A stretch of 55,176 bases of DNA from CAIOZW01 sp049317725 (GCA_049317725.1 JBMOHS010000005.1:1-55176), one strand, 5' to 3'; shown: positions 6,521 to 16,442, numbered from the stretch's first letter. The notes: generated by a model from the sequence alone, not told the origin. Made by a program: numbers and translations.

Positions 6521-7963
6521 TCCGTTCTGCTCGATCATCCCCGTGATCTTGTTGACGCTGTGGAGCACCGTCGTGTGATGCTTGCCGCCAAATTCGCGCC
6601 CAATCTCGGGAAGGCTGGCACGTGTCAAGTTCTTGCACAGATACATGGCCACTTGCCTGGGGAAGGCGATATCCCGGGCATTGGTCTTCGATTTGAGGTC
6701 CGCGACACGCAGTCCAAAATGCTCGGCGACGATCTTCTGGATGGTCGCGATCGACGTCGCCCGCTCCTCGACATCCACGAGATTCTTGAGGGCCTCCTGC
6801 GCCAGTGCCATGCTGATCGGTTCCCCCTTGAGGGAGGAGAGCGCTGTCAATCGGACCAGGGAGCCTTCCAGTTCCCGAATGTTCGATTTGATCTTTCGGG
6901 CAATAAACATTGCCACGGCATCCGGCACTTCCAACCGCTCCGCTTCCGCTTTGCGCCGAAGAATCGCCAGTTTCGTCTCGAGATCCGGCGGCTGGATGTC
7001 GGCGATCAATCCCCATTCAAACCGCGAATGGAGCCGCTCCTCAAGCGTCGGGATCTCCCGCGGAGGGCAGTCGGAGGAGATGACGATCTGTTTCTGTCCC
7101 TCGTAGAGGGCGTTGAAAGTGTGGAAGAACTCCTCCTGCGTTCGTTCCTTGCCAGCGATGAACTGGATGTCATCGATCAGGAGGACGTCGATCGATCGGT
7201 ATCGCTCCCGGAAGGCCAGGGTCTGCTCATACCGGATCGCGTTGATCAGCTCGTTCATGAACCGCTCGGCGGAGATATAGCAGAGCCGCAGATGTTGATT
7301 GATCTGCTTGACCCGGTGGCCAATCGCGCACATGAGGTGCGTCTTACCAAGGCCCACTCCACCATAGAGATAGAGTGGGTTGTAGGTTCTCGATGGGCCT
7401 TCCGCGACCGCAAGTGCAGCGGCGTGGGCAAACTGATTGCTCGAGCCGACGACGAACGTCTCGAAGGTATACTTCTGATTGAGCGGGAGCTCCGGGGCTT
7501 CCGGCCCGGTCGCATGGGGGCGGGGCGGTGTCGTCGTCATTCTTGCGCCTTGGGGGGGAGGGCGATGGTGGGCTGTCGACGGCGTCGCCGTCCGATTGTC
7601 AGCCGTCGGGTGAACCGGCCGTTGTCCCGTTGGTGCGGCTGTTCCTCCCGCCGTAAGCTCTGGGGACTCGGCGGCAGCAGGTCTCATACAGACTTCAAAC
7701 CGGATCTCATAGCCGGCGAGGGCGACCTCTTCCATCGAATCGTCGAGTACATCCCGATAGTTGTTGAGAATCCAGTCTTCAAAGACCCGATCCGGGACCT
7801 GGACCCGAATCGTGTTTCCGTCAAACCGTTCGAGGGAGAGAGGACGAAACCAAGTATTATAGCTTTCGTGGTTGACACGCTTCTGCACCGCGGTCAGCAG
7901 GGCATCCCATGCTGCTCCATCTGGCCAAGCTGTTCCCTCGGGTTTCACGCGTTTCGGCTCCAT
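6476..7963 (-). CDS. dnaA: chromosomal replication initiator DnaA
   Basis: 495 residues. Domain I is at about 15-95 (WDALLTAVQKRVNHESYNTWFRPL). Domain II is a Pro/Thr-rich linker (about 100-165). Domain III is the AAA+ module with KYTFETFVVGSSNQFAHAAA, Walker A GGVGLGKTHL, Walker B VLLIDDIQFIAG and sensor region FNALYEGQKQIVISSD. Domain IV is the DNA-binding helix-turn-helix with GGKHHTTVLHSVNKI. It binds DnaA boxes and opens oriC. The ATG at 7963 has GAGGTG just upstream and is preferred over a GTG 21 bases earlier. The last codons (HFHRVIHS) are themselves two DnaA-box-like sequences, so the origin extends into the gene's 3' end. Confidence 0.98.
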   Translation of the reverse strand: MEPKRVKPEGTAWPDGAAWDALLTAVQKRVNHESYNTWFRPLSLERFDGNTIRVQVPDRVFEDWILNNYRDVLDDSMEEVALAGYEIRFEVCMRPAAAESPELTAGGTAAPTGQRPVHPTADNRTATPSTAHHRPPPQGARMTTTPPRPHATGPEAPELPLNQKYTFETFVVGSSNQFAHAAALAVAEGPSRTYNPLYLYGGVGLGKTHLMCAIGHRVKQINQHLRLCYISAERFMNELINAIRYEQTLAFRERYRSIDVLLIDDIQFIAGKERTQEEFFHTFNALYEGQKQIVISSDCPPREIPTLEERLHSRFEWGLIADIQPPDLETKLAILRRKAEAERLEVPDAVAMFIARKIKSNIRELEGSLVRLTALSSLKGEPISMALAQEALKNLVDVEERATSIATIQKIVAEHFGLRVADLKSKTNARDIAFPRQVAMYLCKNLTRASLPEIGREFGGKHHTTVLHSVNKITGMIEQNGHFHRVIHSLSERCR

Positions 7964-8339
7964 TTCACACCTCTGCCCGGCCACTGCAAACTCTCGCGGA
8001 GGGATCTGACCTGCCCCTCAAAGCAGAAAACTGCACACATAAGACCTTCCACCAAAGACGAAAAGACCCCTGGGCCACAGTCTATTTCGATCCTGCGGCC
8101 AGGTGCACAATATCGCTGGTACGGTAGGGTACGGCAGTCGCTAAGTCCTTGAAAACAGCAATGTTACACCAGTTTTGGGGAGCTGTTCCAAAGCAAACGA
8201 AGGATAGCACCTCACCATTTTGATTGCAAGAACGCACGCAAGGAGAGAGAGATTAAAATTTTCGCTGGCCCCCCCACTCCCCAAAGTGATACAACCAACG
8301 CCTCAGATTTCGCATCGCCAGGGCAGGAGAAAGCACGTC
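7964..8339. other. gene-free gap upstream of dnaA and of the divergent amidase
   Basis: 376 bases between divergent dnaA and amidase. It must hold both promoters, but no convincing -35/-10 pair was picked out by eye, and no cluster of TTATCCACA-type boxes is visible. The segment near 8100-8280 is moderately A+T-rich. No gene-like reading frame was accepted here. Confidence 0.5.
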
Positions 8340-9788
8340 ATGAGGCAGTCAAATGAACTGATGCGGTTGGATGGTACGGCGCAGGCGCAACTGGTGAGGG
8401 ATGGAGAGGTGACCCCCCTCGAATTGGTGGAGGCCGCCATCACCCAGATTGAAGCCCTCAACCCGACTCTCAACGCCATTGTCCGTCCGATGTTCGATGA
8501 GGCGCGACAGGCGGCGCGCGCACCGATTCCGCAAGGGCCTCTGGCGGGAGTCCCGTTTGTCCTCAAGGACCTCCAGGCTGCCTGGGCCGGCGTCGAGATG
8601 ACGGCGGGATCCTCTTTTCTTCGATCCTTCATTCCCTCCGGAGACTCCGAACTGGTGCGTCGTTACCGTCAGGCCGGTCTGTTGGTTGTCGGAAAGACCA
8701 ACACCCCGGAATTTGGGATTTTGCCGACGACGGAACCGGCCCTCTTCGGTCCAGCCCGGAACCCCTGGGATTTGACACGAACGACTGGTGGGTCGAGTGG
8801 CGGGACCGGTGCGGCAGTTGCCGCCCGCATGGTCGCCTTCGGACATGCCAACGATGGAGGGGGATCAATCCGGATTCCAGCCTCTTGTTGTGGGCTCTTT
8901 GGTCTGAAGCCGACCCGGGCCCGCACGCCCCTTGGTCCTCATTTCGGAGACATCTTTGGAGGGTTGGTGGTGGAGCACGCCCTCACCCGGTCGGTTCGAG
9001 ACTCTGCCGCGCTTCTCGACGCGACCGCTGGACCAGCCCCTGGGGATCCCTACTGGGCACCACCGCCGGCTCGACCTTTTGTTGACGAAGTCGGGCAGGA
9101 CCCTGGCCCCCTCCGCATTGCCTTCACTACCACCCCGGCGACCGGTGTTCCCGTCGACCCTGACTGCGTTCGTGCTGTCGAAGAGGCAGCTCTCCTCTGT
9201 CAGGAGTTGGGCCACACGGTCGAAGAAGCGGCCCCAGCCATTCCAGGAGAGCTTCTCGCTCAGTCTTTTATGTGCCTCTGGTCGGCTGGCATGGCGTGGA
9301 TGATCGATAGTATGACCCGCGCGGTGGGGCATCCCCCTCGCCCTGGGGAACTCGAGCCCGGAACAGAGTTTCTCGTGCAGATGGGACGCCAAGTCGATGC
9401 TCCCTCCTACCTCGCGGCGGTTCAAACTTTGCAATATCTCTCACGAACCATCGCCCATTTCATGAGCGAGTACGATCTGCTTCTTACCCCGACCCTCGCC
9501 GAGCCTCCGCTTCTTCTCGGAAGCTTTACGGCTACCCCGGAAGACCCACTGGTCGGTCTGCGCCGCTCGGCCCTCTTTGTCCCGTTCACTCCGCTCTGCA
9601 ATGCCACTGGCCAGCCCGCCATGTCCGTTCCTCTCTGCTGGAATGGCAGTGGTCTTCCCATTGGAGTCCAGTTCGTAGGGCGCTTCGGTGATGAAGCGAC
9701 TCTCTTCCGACTTGCTGCACAGCTCGAATCGGCTCGCCCCTGGGTCCATCTCTCCCCACCTGCACTTCAAGGGGCTCTGTCGGGGTGA
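8340..9788 (+). CDS. amidase signature (AS) family amidase
   Basis: 482 residues, cytoplasmic AS-family hydrolase of C-N bonds. The Ser-cis-Ser-Lys machinery is visible: Lys in GVPFVLKDLQAAW, the Gly/Ser-rich signature TTGGSSGGTGAAVAARM, and the catalytic Ser in NDGGGSIRIPASCCGLFGLK. The C-terminus carries the usual TPLCNATGQPAMSVPL and GLPIGVQFVGRFGDEATL. The ATG at 8340 has AGGAG about ten bases upstream and is favoured over a start 120 bases earlier in a non-homologous leader. No gatC or gatB lies nearby, and the sequence resembles free-standing amidases rather than GatA, so a role in tRNA amidation is unlikely. Substrate is unknown. Confidence 0.92.
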   Translation: MRQSNELMRLDGTAQAQLVRDGEVTPLELVEAAITQIEALNPTLNAIVRPMFDEARQAARAPIPQGPLAGVPFVLKDLQAAWAGVEMTAGSSFLRSFIPSGDSELVRRYRQAGLLVVGKTNTPEFGILPTTEPALFGPARNPWDLTRTTGGSSGGTGAAVAARMVAFGHANDGGGSIRIPASCCGLFGLKPTRARTPLGPHFGDIFGGLVVEHALTRSVRDSAALLDATAGPAPGDPYWAPPPARPFVDEVGQDPGPLRIAFTTTPATGVPVDPDCVRAVEEAALLCQELGHTVEEAAPAIPGELLAQSFMCLWSAGMAWMIDSMTRAVGHPPRPGELEPGTEFLVQMGRQVDAPSYLAAVQTLQYLSRTIAHFMSEYDLLLTPTLAEPPLLLGSFTATPEDPLVGLRRSALFVPFTPLCNATGQPAMSVPLCWNGSGLPIGVQFVGRFGDEATLFRLAAQLESARPWVHLSPPALQGALSG

Positions 9789-10024
9789 ATGGGGAGGGGG
9801 CGGCAATGCGTCTGGCGTGAAAGTCGATGGATTTGCTAGTATGTGGGCTTTGCTGCCCTGTGCCTTTCGTTTGCGCCAACTGCTGGCTGGATCCGGAGGG
9901 AGTGGGGAGAACTGTCTGATCTTATCTCGTTTGGCCCCGATTGACCCCACTTGACTTGGTATGGTGATTGAGAGATGAAGGGATCGACCGGACGGCCCAG
10001 ATCGAAAGGAGTCAGTGAGACCGT

Positions 10025-11176
10025 ATGTCCTCGCCAACGCCTGACATCCAGAAAGCGGACCCAATTGCTCCCATTCCCTTGCTCGATCTTCGCATCGGGT
10101 ACCCCCAGATCCGCGATGAGATCCAGGTCGCACTTCAGCGGGTCATCGAAGCCCAAGCCTTTATCCTCGGGCCAGAGGTCGAGGGACTCGAGGCAGAGAT
10201 CGCAGCCTACTCCCAATGTCGCTTTGGAATCGGGGTCTCCTCGGGGACCGATGCGCTGCTGGTCGCCCTGATGGCGCTCGAGGTTGGCCCGGGTGACGAG
10301 GTGATCACCTCTCCCTACACCTTCTTTGCGACGGCCGGCACGATCGCCCGGATCGGTGCCCGCCCTGTCTTTGTCGACATCGAACCCGCCACCTTCAACC
10401 TTGATCCAGAGCTGCTCGAAAGGGCAATCACTCCGCGCACCAAGGTGATCATGCCCGTCCATCTTTTCGGCCAAATGGCCGAGATGGATCACTTGATGGA
10501 GATTGCCAATCGCCATCATCTCCCCGTGATCGAGGATGCGGCGCAGGCCATCGGGGCCGAGTACAAAGGACGCCGGGCAGGCTCGATCGGTGATCTCGGC
10601 TGCTTCAGCTTCTTCCCTTCCAAGAATCTCGGGGGGTTTGGAGACGGTGGAATGGTCACGGCCCAGGACCCTTCACTCGCTGATCGCGTTCAACTTTTAC
10701 GTGGCCATGGGATGCGTCCCAAGTACTACCATCAGTTCATCGGGGGGAATTTTCGGCTCGACGCGCTTCAAGCCGCTGTTCTGCGCGTCAAACTGAAATA
10801 TCTTGATGGTTGGTCAGAATCACGACAACGGAATGCCGCCACCTATCGCCGACTCTTTGCCCAAGCCGGGCTTGCTTCCGTGATCCTGCCGACAGAAGCT
10901 CCAGACAGACGTCACATCTATAATCAATTCGTCATTCGTGTTCCCCAGCGCGACAAGGTCATCCAAGCACTGCGCGACGCTCAAATCGGAGTTGAGATCT
11001 ACTATCCAGTGCCGATCCACCTCCAGGAATGCTTTGGTTATCTTGGATATCGGGAAGGGGACCTTCCCCACAGCGAGCAGGCAGCCCAGGAGACTCTCGC
11101 CCTGCCGATCTATCCTGAATTGAAGGAAGATGCCCAGGAACGGGTAGTACAGGTGATTCATCAAAGTTGCCGCTGA
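10025..11176 (+). CDS. DegT/DnrJ/EryC1/StrS-family PLP aminotransferase
   Basis: 383 residues. Sugar aminotransferase of fold type I that transfers an amino group to a nucleotide-linked keto-sugar. The N-terminal PLLDLRIGYPQIRDEI, phosphate-binding SSGTDALLVALMAL, VITSPYTFFATAG, the PLP-ring Asp in PVIEDAAQAIGAEYKG, and the Schiff-base Lys in SFFPSKNLGGFGDGGM are all present, as is the C-terminal IYYPVPIHLQECFGYLGY. This pattern fits enzymes making 3- or 4-amino sugars for surface glycans. An AAAGGAG lies upstream, slightly far from the ATG. The next gene is a large glycosyltransferase on the same strand, supporting a surface polysaccharide role. Confidence 0.93.
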   Translation: MSSPTPDIQKADPIAPIPLLDLRIGYPQIRDEIQVALQRVIEAQAFILGPEVEGLEAEIAAYSQCRFGIGVSSGTDALLVALMALEVGPGDEVITSPYTFFATAGTIARIGARPVFVDIEPATFNLDPELLERAITPRTKVIMPVHLFGQMAEMDHLMEIANRHHLPVIEDAAQAIGAEYKGRRAGSIGDLGCFSFFPSKNLGGFGDGGMVTAQDPSLADRVQLLRGHGMRPKYYHQFIGGNFRLDALQAAVLRVKLKYLDGWSESRQRNAATYRRLFAQAGLASVILPTEAPDRRHIYNQFVIRVPQRDKVIQALRDAQIGVEIYYPVPIHLQECFGYLGYREGDLPHSEQAAQETLALPIYPELKEDAQERVVQVIHQSCR

Positions 11177-11290
11177 CACCCGTTCGATCTCTCCGTGCGA
11201 TCCCGCTCGATTTCACTGACCTCGCGAGGTTGATGGTTCAGCCTCGCCGTCAATTCAAGTAGGTCCACCAGACGAACTGCCAAGATCGAC

Positions 11291-13126
11291 GTGTTTGGGG
11301 AGTGGCGATCACGCTTGCTGAAAGATCAAAAGAAAAAACCGCATACCATCGATCCAACCGAAGTACCCACCTGTCTGGAAAACAGCCAATCAGAGTTGGA
11401 GATGAATCTCGCCGAATTGGAGAGAGAGAGAGATCGACTATCGCGGGAGCTCTCCTCCTGGATCGAGTGGGCAGGGGAGATCAACGCACATCCAGTCCGG
11501 TACTTCCTCTTCAAGAAGAGGAGAAGAGCGCAGCACCGGTTTCTGCAGGGAAGAGATCTGGCAATTTCGCTGATGGGTCGACTCGGGACGTTCCTGTTGA
11601 CCTTCCTTCCATCTTTGCTTCGTCGGAGAACCGAAGGAGTTCAAGATCAGCAACTCCGGAACTTGCTGCGCGAGGCGGCACCCCCTTCCTCGGCTAGTCG
11701 ATCTCGAGACATCCTCCTCTTTTCACTCGATTCCCCAGAAAAGCCAGACCTGTCTTTGGCTGTTCGCGAATATGCGAAACGTGGCCATCGGGTCTTTTGG
11801 ATCTCACAATCGCTGGTTCAGTGGCACGAACCCCGTTACGAACCCCGCTACGAACTTGATCCCATTGACGGATTGACAGGTGGATATTTGGTCAGATTGC
11901 ACGCCAACAACAATCGATTCCTCCAGACCGACTTACCCACCAAGACAGAGTTTCACCCGCTCAAAAAGAGCTTGGCCTGTATGTTACGAGATTTCGCGAT
12001 CACTTCCAGTGTGTCATTGCTTGAACACCCCTCGTGGCTCAGCCTCGTTCAGTGCGTTCCCAACTCATACCGAGTCTTCGACCTTCAGTGGAGACCCGCT
12101 GTGCAAGCCAAAGAGGAGATGGATCCATTCATTTCACAGACTGAATTGCTTCGTTCAGCAGATGGTGTGCTGGTCGACCGGTCTTGGGATGGACAGATCG
12201 CGGAGACATACGTGAGCAAGGTAATGATTGTCGCGGATCGATCAGATCAAGAGCGTCTGGGCGAGGATCCGACCACCATTACCAAAGATGGAGAGAAGGC
12301 CTTCTCTCTTCAAGGATGGGCACGACGTGCAGACGATCTCGAAAAATTGATTGAGACGATTCCCCTGCCACTCGTGAGCGTCATTGTCCTCACTCACAAC
12401 AACCTCGAACTGACAAAAACCTGTTTGCGCAGTGTCATCGAGAGAAGTCAATATCCAAACTTGGAGGTCTTGGTCGTCGATAACGCTTCCACAGATGGAA
12501 CGGTCGATTACCTCAAGGAATTTCAACTTCACCACGAATCGGTCAGCGTAATCTTCAATCGATACAATGTGGGATTTGCCGCTGGTAACAATCTGGGTCT
12601 GGCGGCGGCAACAGGTGAGTATCTCGTGTTGCTCAATAATGACACGGTCGTGACAGAGGGATGGATCCTGACACTTCTTCATCATTTCTCAGATCATCCC
12701 GACATTGGACTGCTAGGCGCCGTGACCAACAATATCGGGAATGAAGCGCAGGTCAAGATCGGCTATGAGAGCCTGGACGAGATGCCAGAGAGATCCCGTG
12801 CCTATACGCTGGCCCATTTGGGCGAGCTCCTCTTTCTCCGCACCGTAGCCTTCTTCTGCGTGATGATGCCGAGAAGAACGTATACCACCTGCGGGCCAAT
12901 CAGTGAGGCGTATGGGATGGGTTTCTTCGAGGATGATGATTACTGTCGCAAAGTGGAAAAGGCGGGGTTGAAGATTGCGTGCGCCGAGGATGTGTTCATC
13001 CACCATCATCTTTCGGCTTCGTTCAATCAACTCAAAGACAAGGAACGGCGAGCCCTCTTTGACAGGAACAGGGCGATTTATGAAAAGAGGTGGGGGACGT
13101 GGGTTCCGCACCGCTACCGTTATTGA
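11291..13126 (+). CDS. large GT2 glycosyltransferase with N-terminal coiled coil and extra domain
   Basis: 611 residues. Residues 30-60 form a short Leu/Glu/Arg coiled coil (LELNL-like, then ELERERDRLSREL). Residues 120-335 resemble a degenerate nucleotide-sugar-binding half of a GT-B enzyme (SRDILLFSLDSPEKPDL, VREYAKRGHRVFWIS, SADGVLVDRSW). Residues 355-611 are a rhamnosyltransferase-like GT2 domain (VSVIVLTHNNLELTKTCLRS, VVDNASTDGTVDYL, NVGFAAGNNLGL, metal-binding NNDT, FFEDDDYCRKVEKAG, HHHLSASF). Two glycosyltransferase folds in one chain suggest a polysaccharide-assembly enzyme. The GTG at 11291 is only the longest start; none has a strong Shine-Dalgarno. Third positions look more A/T-rich than in neighbours. 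Confidence 0.82.
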   Translation: MFGEWRSRLLKDQKKKPHTIDPTEVPTCLENSQSELEMNLAELERERDRLSRELSSWIEWAGEINAHPVRYFLFKKRRRAQHRFLQGRDLAISLMGRLGTFLLTFLPSLLRRRTEGVQDQQLRNLLREAAPPSSASRSRDILLFSLDSPEKPDLSLAVREYAKRGHRVFWISQSLVQWHEPRYEPRYELDPIDGLTGGYLVRLHANNNRFLQTDLPTKTEFHPLKKSLACMLRDFAITSSVSLLEHPSWLSLVQCVPNSYRVFDLQWRPAVQAKEEMDPFISQTELLRSADGVLVDRSWDGQIAETYVSKVMIVADRSDQERLGEDPTTITKDGEKAFSLQGWARRADDLEKLIETIPLPLVSVIVLTHNNLELTKTCLRSVIERSQYPNLEVLVVDNASTDGTVDYLKEFQLHHESVSVIFNRYNVGFAAGNNLGLAAATGEYLVLLNNDTVVTEGWILTLLHHFSDHPDIGLLGAVTNNIGNEAQVKIGYESLDEMPERSRAYTLAHLGELLFLRTVAFFCVMMPRRTYTTCGPISEAYGMGFFEDDDYCRKVEKAGLKIACAEDVFIHHHLSASFNQLKDKERRALFDRNRAIYEKRWGTWVPHRYRY

Positions 13127-13237
13127 GCAAACTAATGGATCAGCTACAAGCCTGAACGCAGATCTGGCCCGTATGGCAGTCGAAAGTACGCCTTGCCGCC
13201 TGGGGTGACCCGAAACCCAAAAGTAGACGAGGGACAA

Positions 13238-14380
13238 TTACGCGAGGATGACCTCCGCGATGTCGAGGTGTGGCGGATCTTTGCGCCAGACGGCGAGGAG
13301 CAGATCTGCGCGCTGCCCGACCCGGATCGACCCTCTCTTCTCGCCAAGCCCCAACAACTCGCTGGGATTGGCCGTGGCCATCTCGACCGCTTCCCGAAGG
13401 GAGACCCCTGCATAGGCGACTGTCAAAGCGATGGCGGTTGGCATCTCGAGGACCGAGCCGGCCAAGTAAGGGGTACCGGGAAGATTGACTCGACGGGCTG
13501 GAGTCACTTCGACCTCGACGTTGCCGAGGTAGTACTTCCCGGAGGGGAGCCCAGCCGCGGCGATGGCATCCGTGACGAGGATGGTGCGGGCCGGCGACTT
13601 GACCCGAATAAAGCACTTGACGACCGATTCAGGAAGATGGTGCCCGTCGACGATCAGGCTGGCCGAGAGCCGATCATCGGCGAGCTGTTCCCAGATGTAG
13701 TTCGGGTGGCGATCGATCTTGGCGTGGGAGCCATTGCCGAGATGCGTCGAGAGTCGGGCACCAGCATCGACCGCCGCCCGAATCTGCGCCGGAGACGCAG
13801 CGGTGTGTCCGAGGGCGACAACGAGGCCAGCCTCACTCGCTTGCCGGATGAATTCGACCGACTCCGGCCATTCGGGGGCGAGGGTGACGATCTGGATCCG
13901 GCCTCCTGCCAGGGTTTGCCAACGCTGGAATTCAGTCCAATCTGGGGGGCGCACATCGGCCCGCGGATGGGCTCCCCGCGGACCATCCTCCAAGGAGATG
14001 TAGGGGCCCTCAATATGCAGCCCAATGACCGCTGCCGCCACTTCCGGGTAACGGTCGATCGCTCTGACAAGGGTCGAGATGCAGGCCTCGATATGTTCCG
14101 AGGAGCCGGTGATGATCGTTGGGCAGAATCCGGTGACGCCGGTCTGTCGCACCCGCCGGGTCGCTTCGAGGATCTCCTCGGGGCTGGTCGAGGGAGCGTT
14201 GAAGTCGATGCCGAGGTAGCCGTTGAGCTGCAGGTCGAGGAAACCTGGCAACAAATAGAGGCTCTCCGAGCCGCCATCGCAGGGGATGCCCAGACGGGCG
14301 GGCTCGATTGCCGTGATCGTCCCATCCGTGATGGTCAGATCGACCGTCTCTTCTGATGTCACCTTGCCGCGAATTCGCAT
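13238..14380 (-). CDS. nagA: N-acetylglucosamine-6-phosphate deacetylase-like amidohydrolase
   Basis: 380 residues, the NagA length. NagA removes the acetyl group of GlcNAc-6-P in amino-sugar recycling. Visible features are the beta-sandwich N-terminus ending in YLLPGFLDLQLNGYLGIDF, metal ligand Glu in IGLHIEGPYIS, His in VALGHTAAS, STHLGNGSHAKIDRHPN, VDGHHLP, and the catalytic Asp in LVTDAIAAAGLPSGKY. The usual THLFNAM is replaced by THLGNGSH, and a phosphate-binding pattern cannot be confirmed, so a related N-acyl substrate remains possible. It is the second gene after the symporter, separated by four bases, with AAAGGA before its ATG. Confidence 0.85.
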   Translation of the reverse strand: MRIRGKVTSEETVDLTITDGTITAIEPARLGIPCDGGSESLYLLPGFLDLQLNGYLGIDFNAPSTSPEEILEATRRVRQTGVTGFCPTIITGSSEHIEACISTLVRAIDRYPEVAAAVIGLHIEGPYISLEDGPRGAHPRADVRPPDWTEFQRWQTLAGGRIQIVTLAPEWPESVEFIRQASEAGLVVALGHTAASPAQIRAAVDAGARLSTHLGNGSHAKIDRHPNYIWEQLADDRLSASLIVDGHHLPESVVKCFIRVKSPARTILVTDAIAAAGLPSGKYYLGNVEVEVTPARRVNLPGTPYLAGSVLEMPTAIALTVAYAGVSLREAVEMATANPSELLGLGEKRGSIRVGQRADLLLAVWRKDPPHLDIAEVILA

Positions 14381-14384
14381 TCCT

Positions 14385-16064
14385 TTACGCCCCCAGCTGC
14401 GTCACCCAGTACCCAAGAAGAAGGAGGAGGATAACCCAGAGCCAAGCGAGCAGGAACCCAATCAGGTCAAGACGGTAACGCTTCCAGCTGAATCGACGGG
14501 GAAGCTCGAGGAGATCGACGATCAGGAGCGAGTGGCCCTCCTCTGCCAACTTGGAGACAGGAGGAGGGGACGTGGGGGCGTCGTAAAGTGCGAGGTTCTC
14601 CTCTTCCCCGACGGGGGTCCGCAGCAGTCCATAGAAACGACGGAGCCTCTCTTCTGGAACGGGAGGAGAGAAGAGGCTGACCAGGATGGTCGCGGCAAAA
14701 GCCGCGCAGAGGGAGAGGAGCAGTTGCGGCCCCTTCTGCCACGCCAGAAGTTGTCCGGTGACGAGGAAGAGAGTCGCTCCGACGAGAATGCCGGCCCAAG
14801 CCCCTCGGCTGGTCGTACGCTGCCAGATGATGCCGACCCACATCGGAACCCCAACGAAGGCGACGATCTCGACGAAGTGAATGGTCGCCGAGATGACGGT
14901 GGGGATGTAGAGGGCAATGAGCAGGCTCCCGAGTGTGATCACGGCTGAGACGAGACGCCCAACCAGCAGGTAGTGGGCGTCCTCTCCTTCGGGGCGCAGG
15001 TAGCGTTGGTAGAGGTTGCGGGTGAAGAGGGCCGATCCCGCGATCATGAACGAGGCGCAAGAGGCGATGACGGTAGCGATGATCGCCGCGATCATCAAGC
15101 CGACGAGCCCAGGTGGGAGGAGCAGCTTGACCATGGCGCCGAAGGCCAGTTCGCGCTTCGCGTCGAGCACGGCACCAGAGAGCGCGCCTTGGACAACCAA
15201 GGCGGCAGCAAAAAGTCCTGCCAGTGCCCAGCCGATCGTGCAGAGCCGTTTGATGAAGTTCCCGTAGGTCCAGCCTACCCGGCAGTTCATCTCCGTCTTT
15301 CCACTTCCGGCCACGGCCATGTGGTGCGGCTGTGCGACGATCCCGACCAGTCCGCTGATGACCAGCATGGTGATGGTGAAGAGGGTCAGCTCTTTGGGCG
15401 CGATCAACGAGAACATCTGCGGGCTCTCGGCCAGCAGTTGATGCAGTCCGCTGAATCCGCCCACTGCCTCCAGCCCGAAGGGAATCAGGGCGAAGGAGAG
15501 GATCAGAATGAAGATGCCCTGGATGAAGTCCGTCATGACCGTCGCGACCAACCCCCCCGCGACTCCGAAGAGGACGAAGAGGGTGGTCACCCCCCAGATG
15601 ATCCAGGGCTCCGGCAGATCGGTGATGGCCGTGATCGTCGTCGCCGCACCCTTGATGATCGTTCCCTGCCAGAGCATGAAGAGGTAGAGCGCGAAGAGGG
15701 AATAGGCAAAGCCCAATGGCTTGCTGAAGCGCTCCTCGAAGAAGTCCGCGGTCGTCACATACCGCATCCGACGAAAGATGGGCGAGAGCAACCAGAAAAA
15801 AGGAGTGGAGAAGATCCACATCCACTGGTACCAGATGCCGGCCATCCCAATCTGATAGGTCGCACCGGCAACTCCGATGGCGTAATCGGCGCGCGTGCCC
15901 GTCGTCAATGCCTGCGCGATCATCAGAACCTTACCAAACCCACGGCTCCCCATGAAGAAGCCACCCGTATCTTTGACCCGGCGAGAGACATAGAGTCCAA
16001 AGATGGTGATCCCCGCCAGATAGGCGATGATGACCACCAGATCAATGACGGTGATTCCAAACAT
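14385..16064 (-). CDS. sodium:solute symporter (SSS family)
   Basis: 559 residues, about 13-14 hydrophobic helices. Starts with VIDLVVIIAYLAGITIFGLYVSRRVKDTGGFFMGSRG-type sequence, the SSS hallmark, and continues with TTADFFEERFSKPLGFAYSLFALYL, TDFIQGIFILILSFALIPFG and GLMIAAIIATVIASCASFMIAGSALFTRNLYQRY. It imports a solute with Na+ across the inner membrane. Linkage to the downstream nagA-like deacetylase suggests an N-acetyl-amino sugar, sialic-acid-like or related substrate, but this is inference. GAGG precedes the ATG. An extended -10 motif lies about 150 bases upstream. Confidence 0.92.
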   Translation of the reverse strand: MFGITVIDLVVIIAYLAGITIFGLYVSRRVKDTGGFFMGSRGFGKVLMIAQALTTGTRADYAIGVAGATYQIGMAGIWYQWMWIFSTPFFWLLSPIFRRMRYVTTADFFEERFSKPLGFAYSLFALYLFMLWQGTIIKGAATTITAITDLPEPWIIWGVTTLFVLFGVAGGLVATVMTDFIQGIFILILSFALIPFGLEAVGGFSGLHQLLAESPQMFSLIAPKELTLFTITMLVISGLVGIVAQPHHMAVAGSGKTEMNCRVGWTYGNFIKRLCTIGWALAGLFAAALVVQGALSGAVLDAKRELAFGAMVKLLLPPGLVGLMIAAIIATVIASCASFMIAGSALFTRNLYQRYLRPEGEDAHYLLVGRLVSAVITLGSLLIALYIPTVISATIHFVEIVAFVGVPMWVGIIWQRTTSRGAWAGILVGATLFLVTGQLLAWQKGPQLLLSLCAAFAATILVSLFSPPVPEERLRRFYGLLRTPVGEEENLALYDAPTSPPPVSKLAEEGHSLLIVDLLELPRRFSWKRYRLDLIGFLLAWLWVILLLLLGYWVTQLGA

Positions 16065-16442
16065 AGGTCCTCATTCGTTGGGTGCTCTGTCAGCTTCCCC
16101 GGAAAATTTCCCCGGAACCGAGCGCCCGGAGATGATCGTATGGGTCACATACATTGAATCCAACGGGAAGGATCCAATGCCGCAGATCTCTGTCCGCCTG
16201 AAAAAGTGGGCGCAGTATAGCAGATGTAGTAGCTCTATGCCGCCCGATTTTGAATGAATTCCCGGAAGTTGGTGCCGCTCGCACGCCACTACCGGATTGG
16301 GAACTTGGCTGTGGTATGATCCTGTTTTTCTCTCATCAGCGGGAGGGAGAGACCTTTGTCAAATGGTCACCCGTCGCGTTTGACAGAAGATGGCAAAGGG
16401 TCGCGAGGAGAAGCGGCCAATATCCGAGACGAAGGGGAGCGC
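16065..16442. other. divergent gene-free gap between symporter and permease genes
   Basis: 378 bases separating two divergent units. The only promoter-like signal noted is an extended -10 on the minus strand (16222-16214). On the plus strand, a TATGAT near 16315 lacks a matching -35. No credible reading frame was accepted. Confidence 0.4.
16214..16222 (-). promoter_or_regulatory. candidate extended -10 promoter for symporter-nagA unit
   Basis: On the minus strand TGCTATACT matches the TGN-TATAAT extended -10 pattern. No good -35 is seen 17 bases upstream, as is allowed for this promoter class. The predicted leader to the symporter ATG is about 140 bases. Confidence 0.3.

Noticed and set aside
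6500..8152. 550-codon plus frame opposite dnaA
   Set aside because: Antisense shadow of dnaA with no recognisable motifs.
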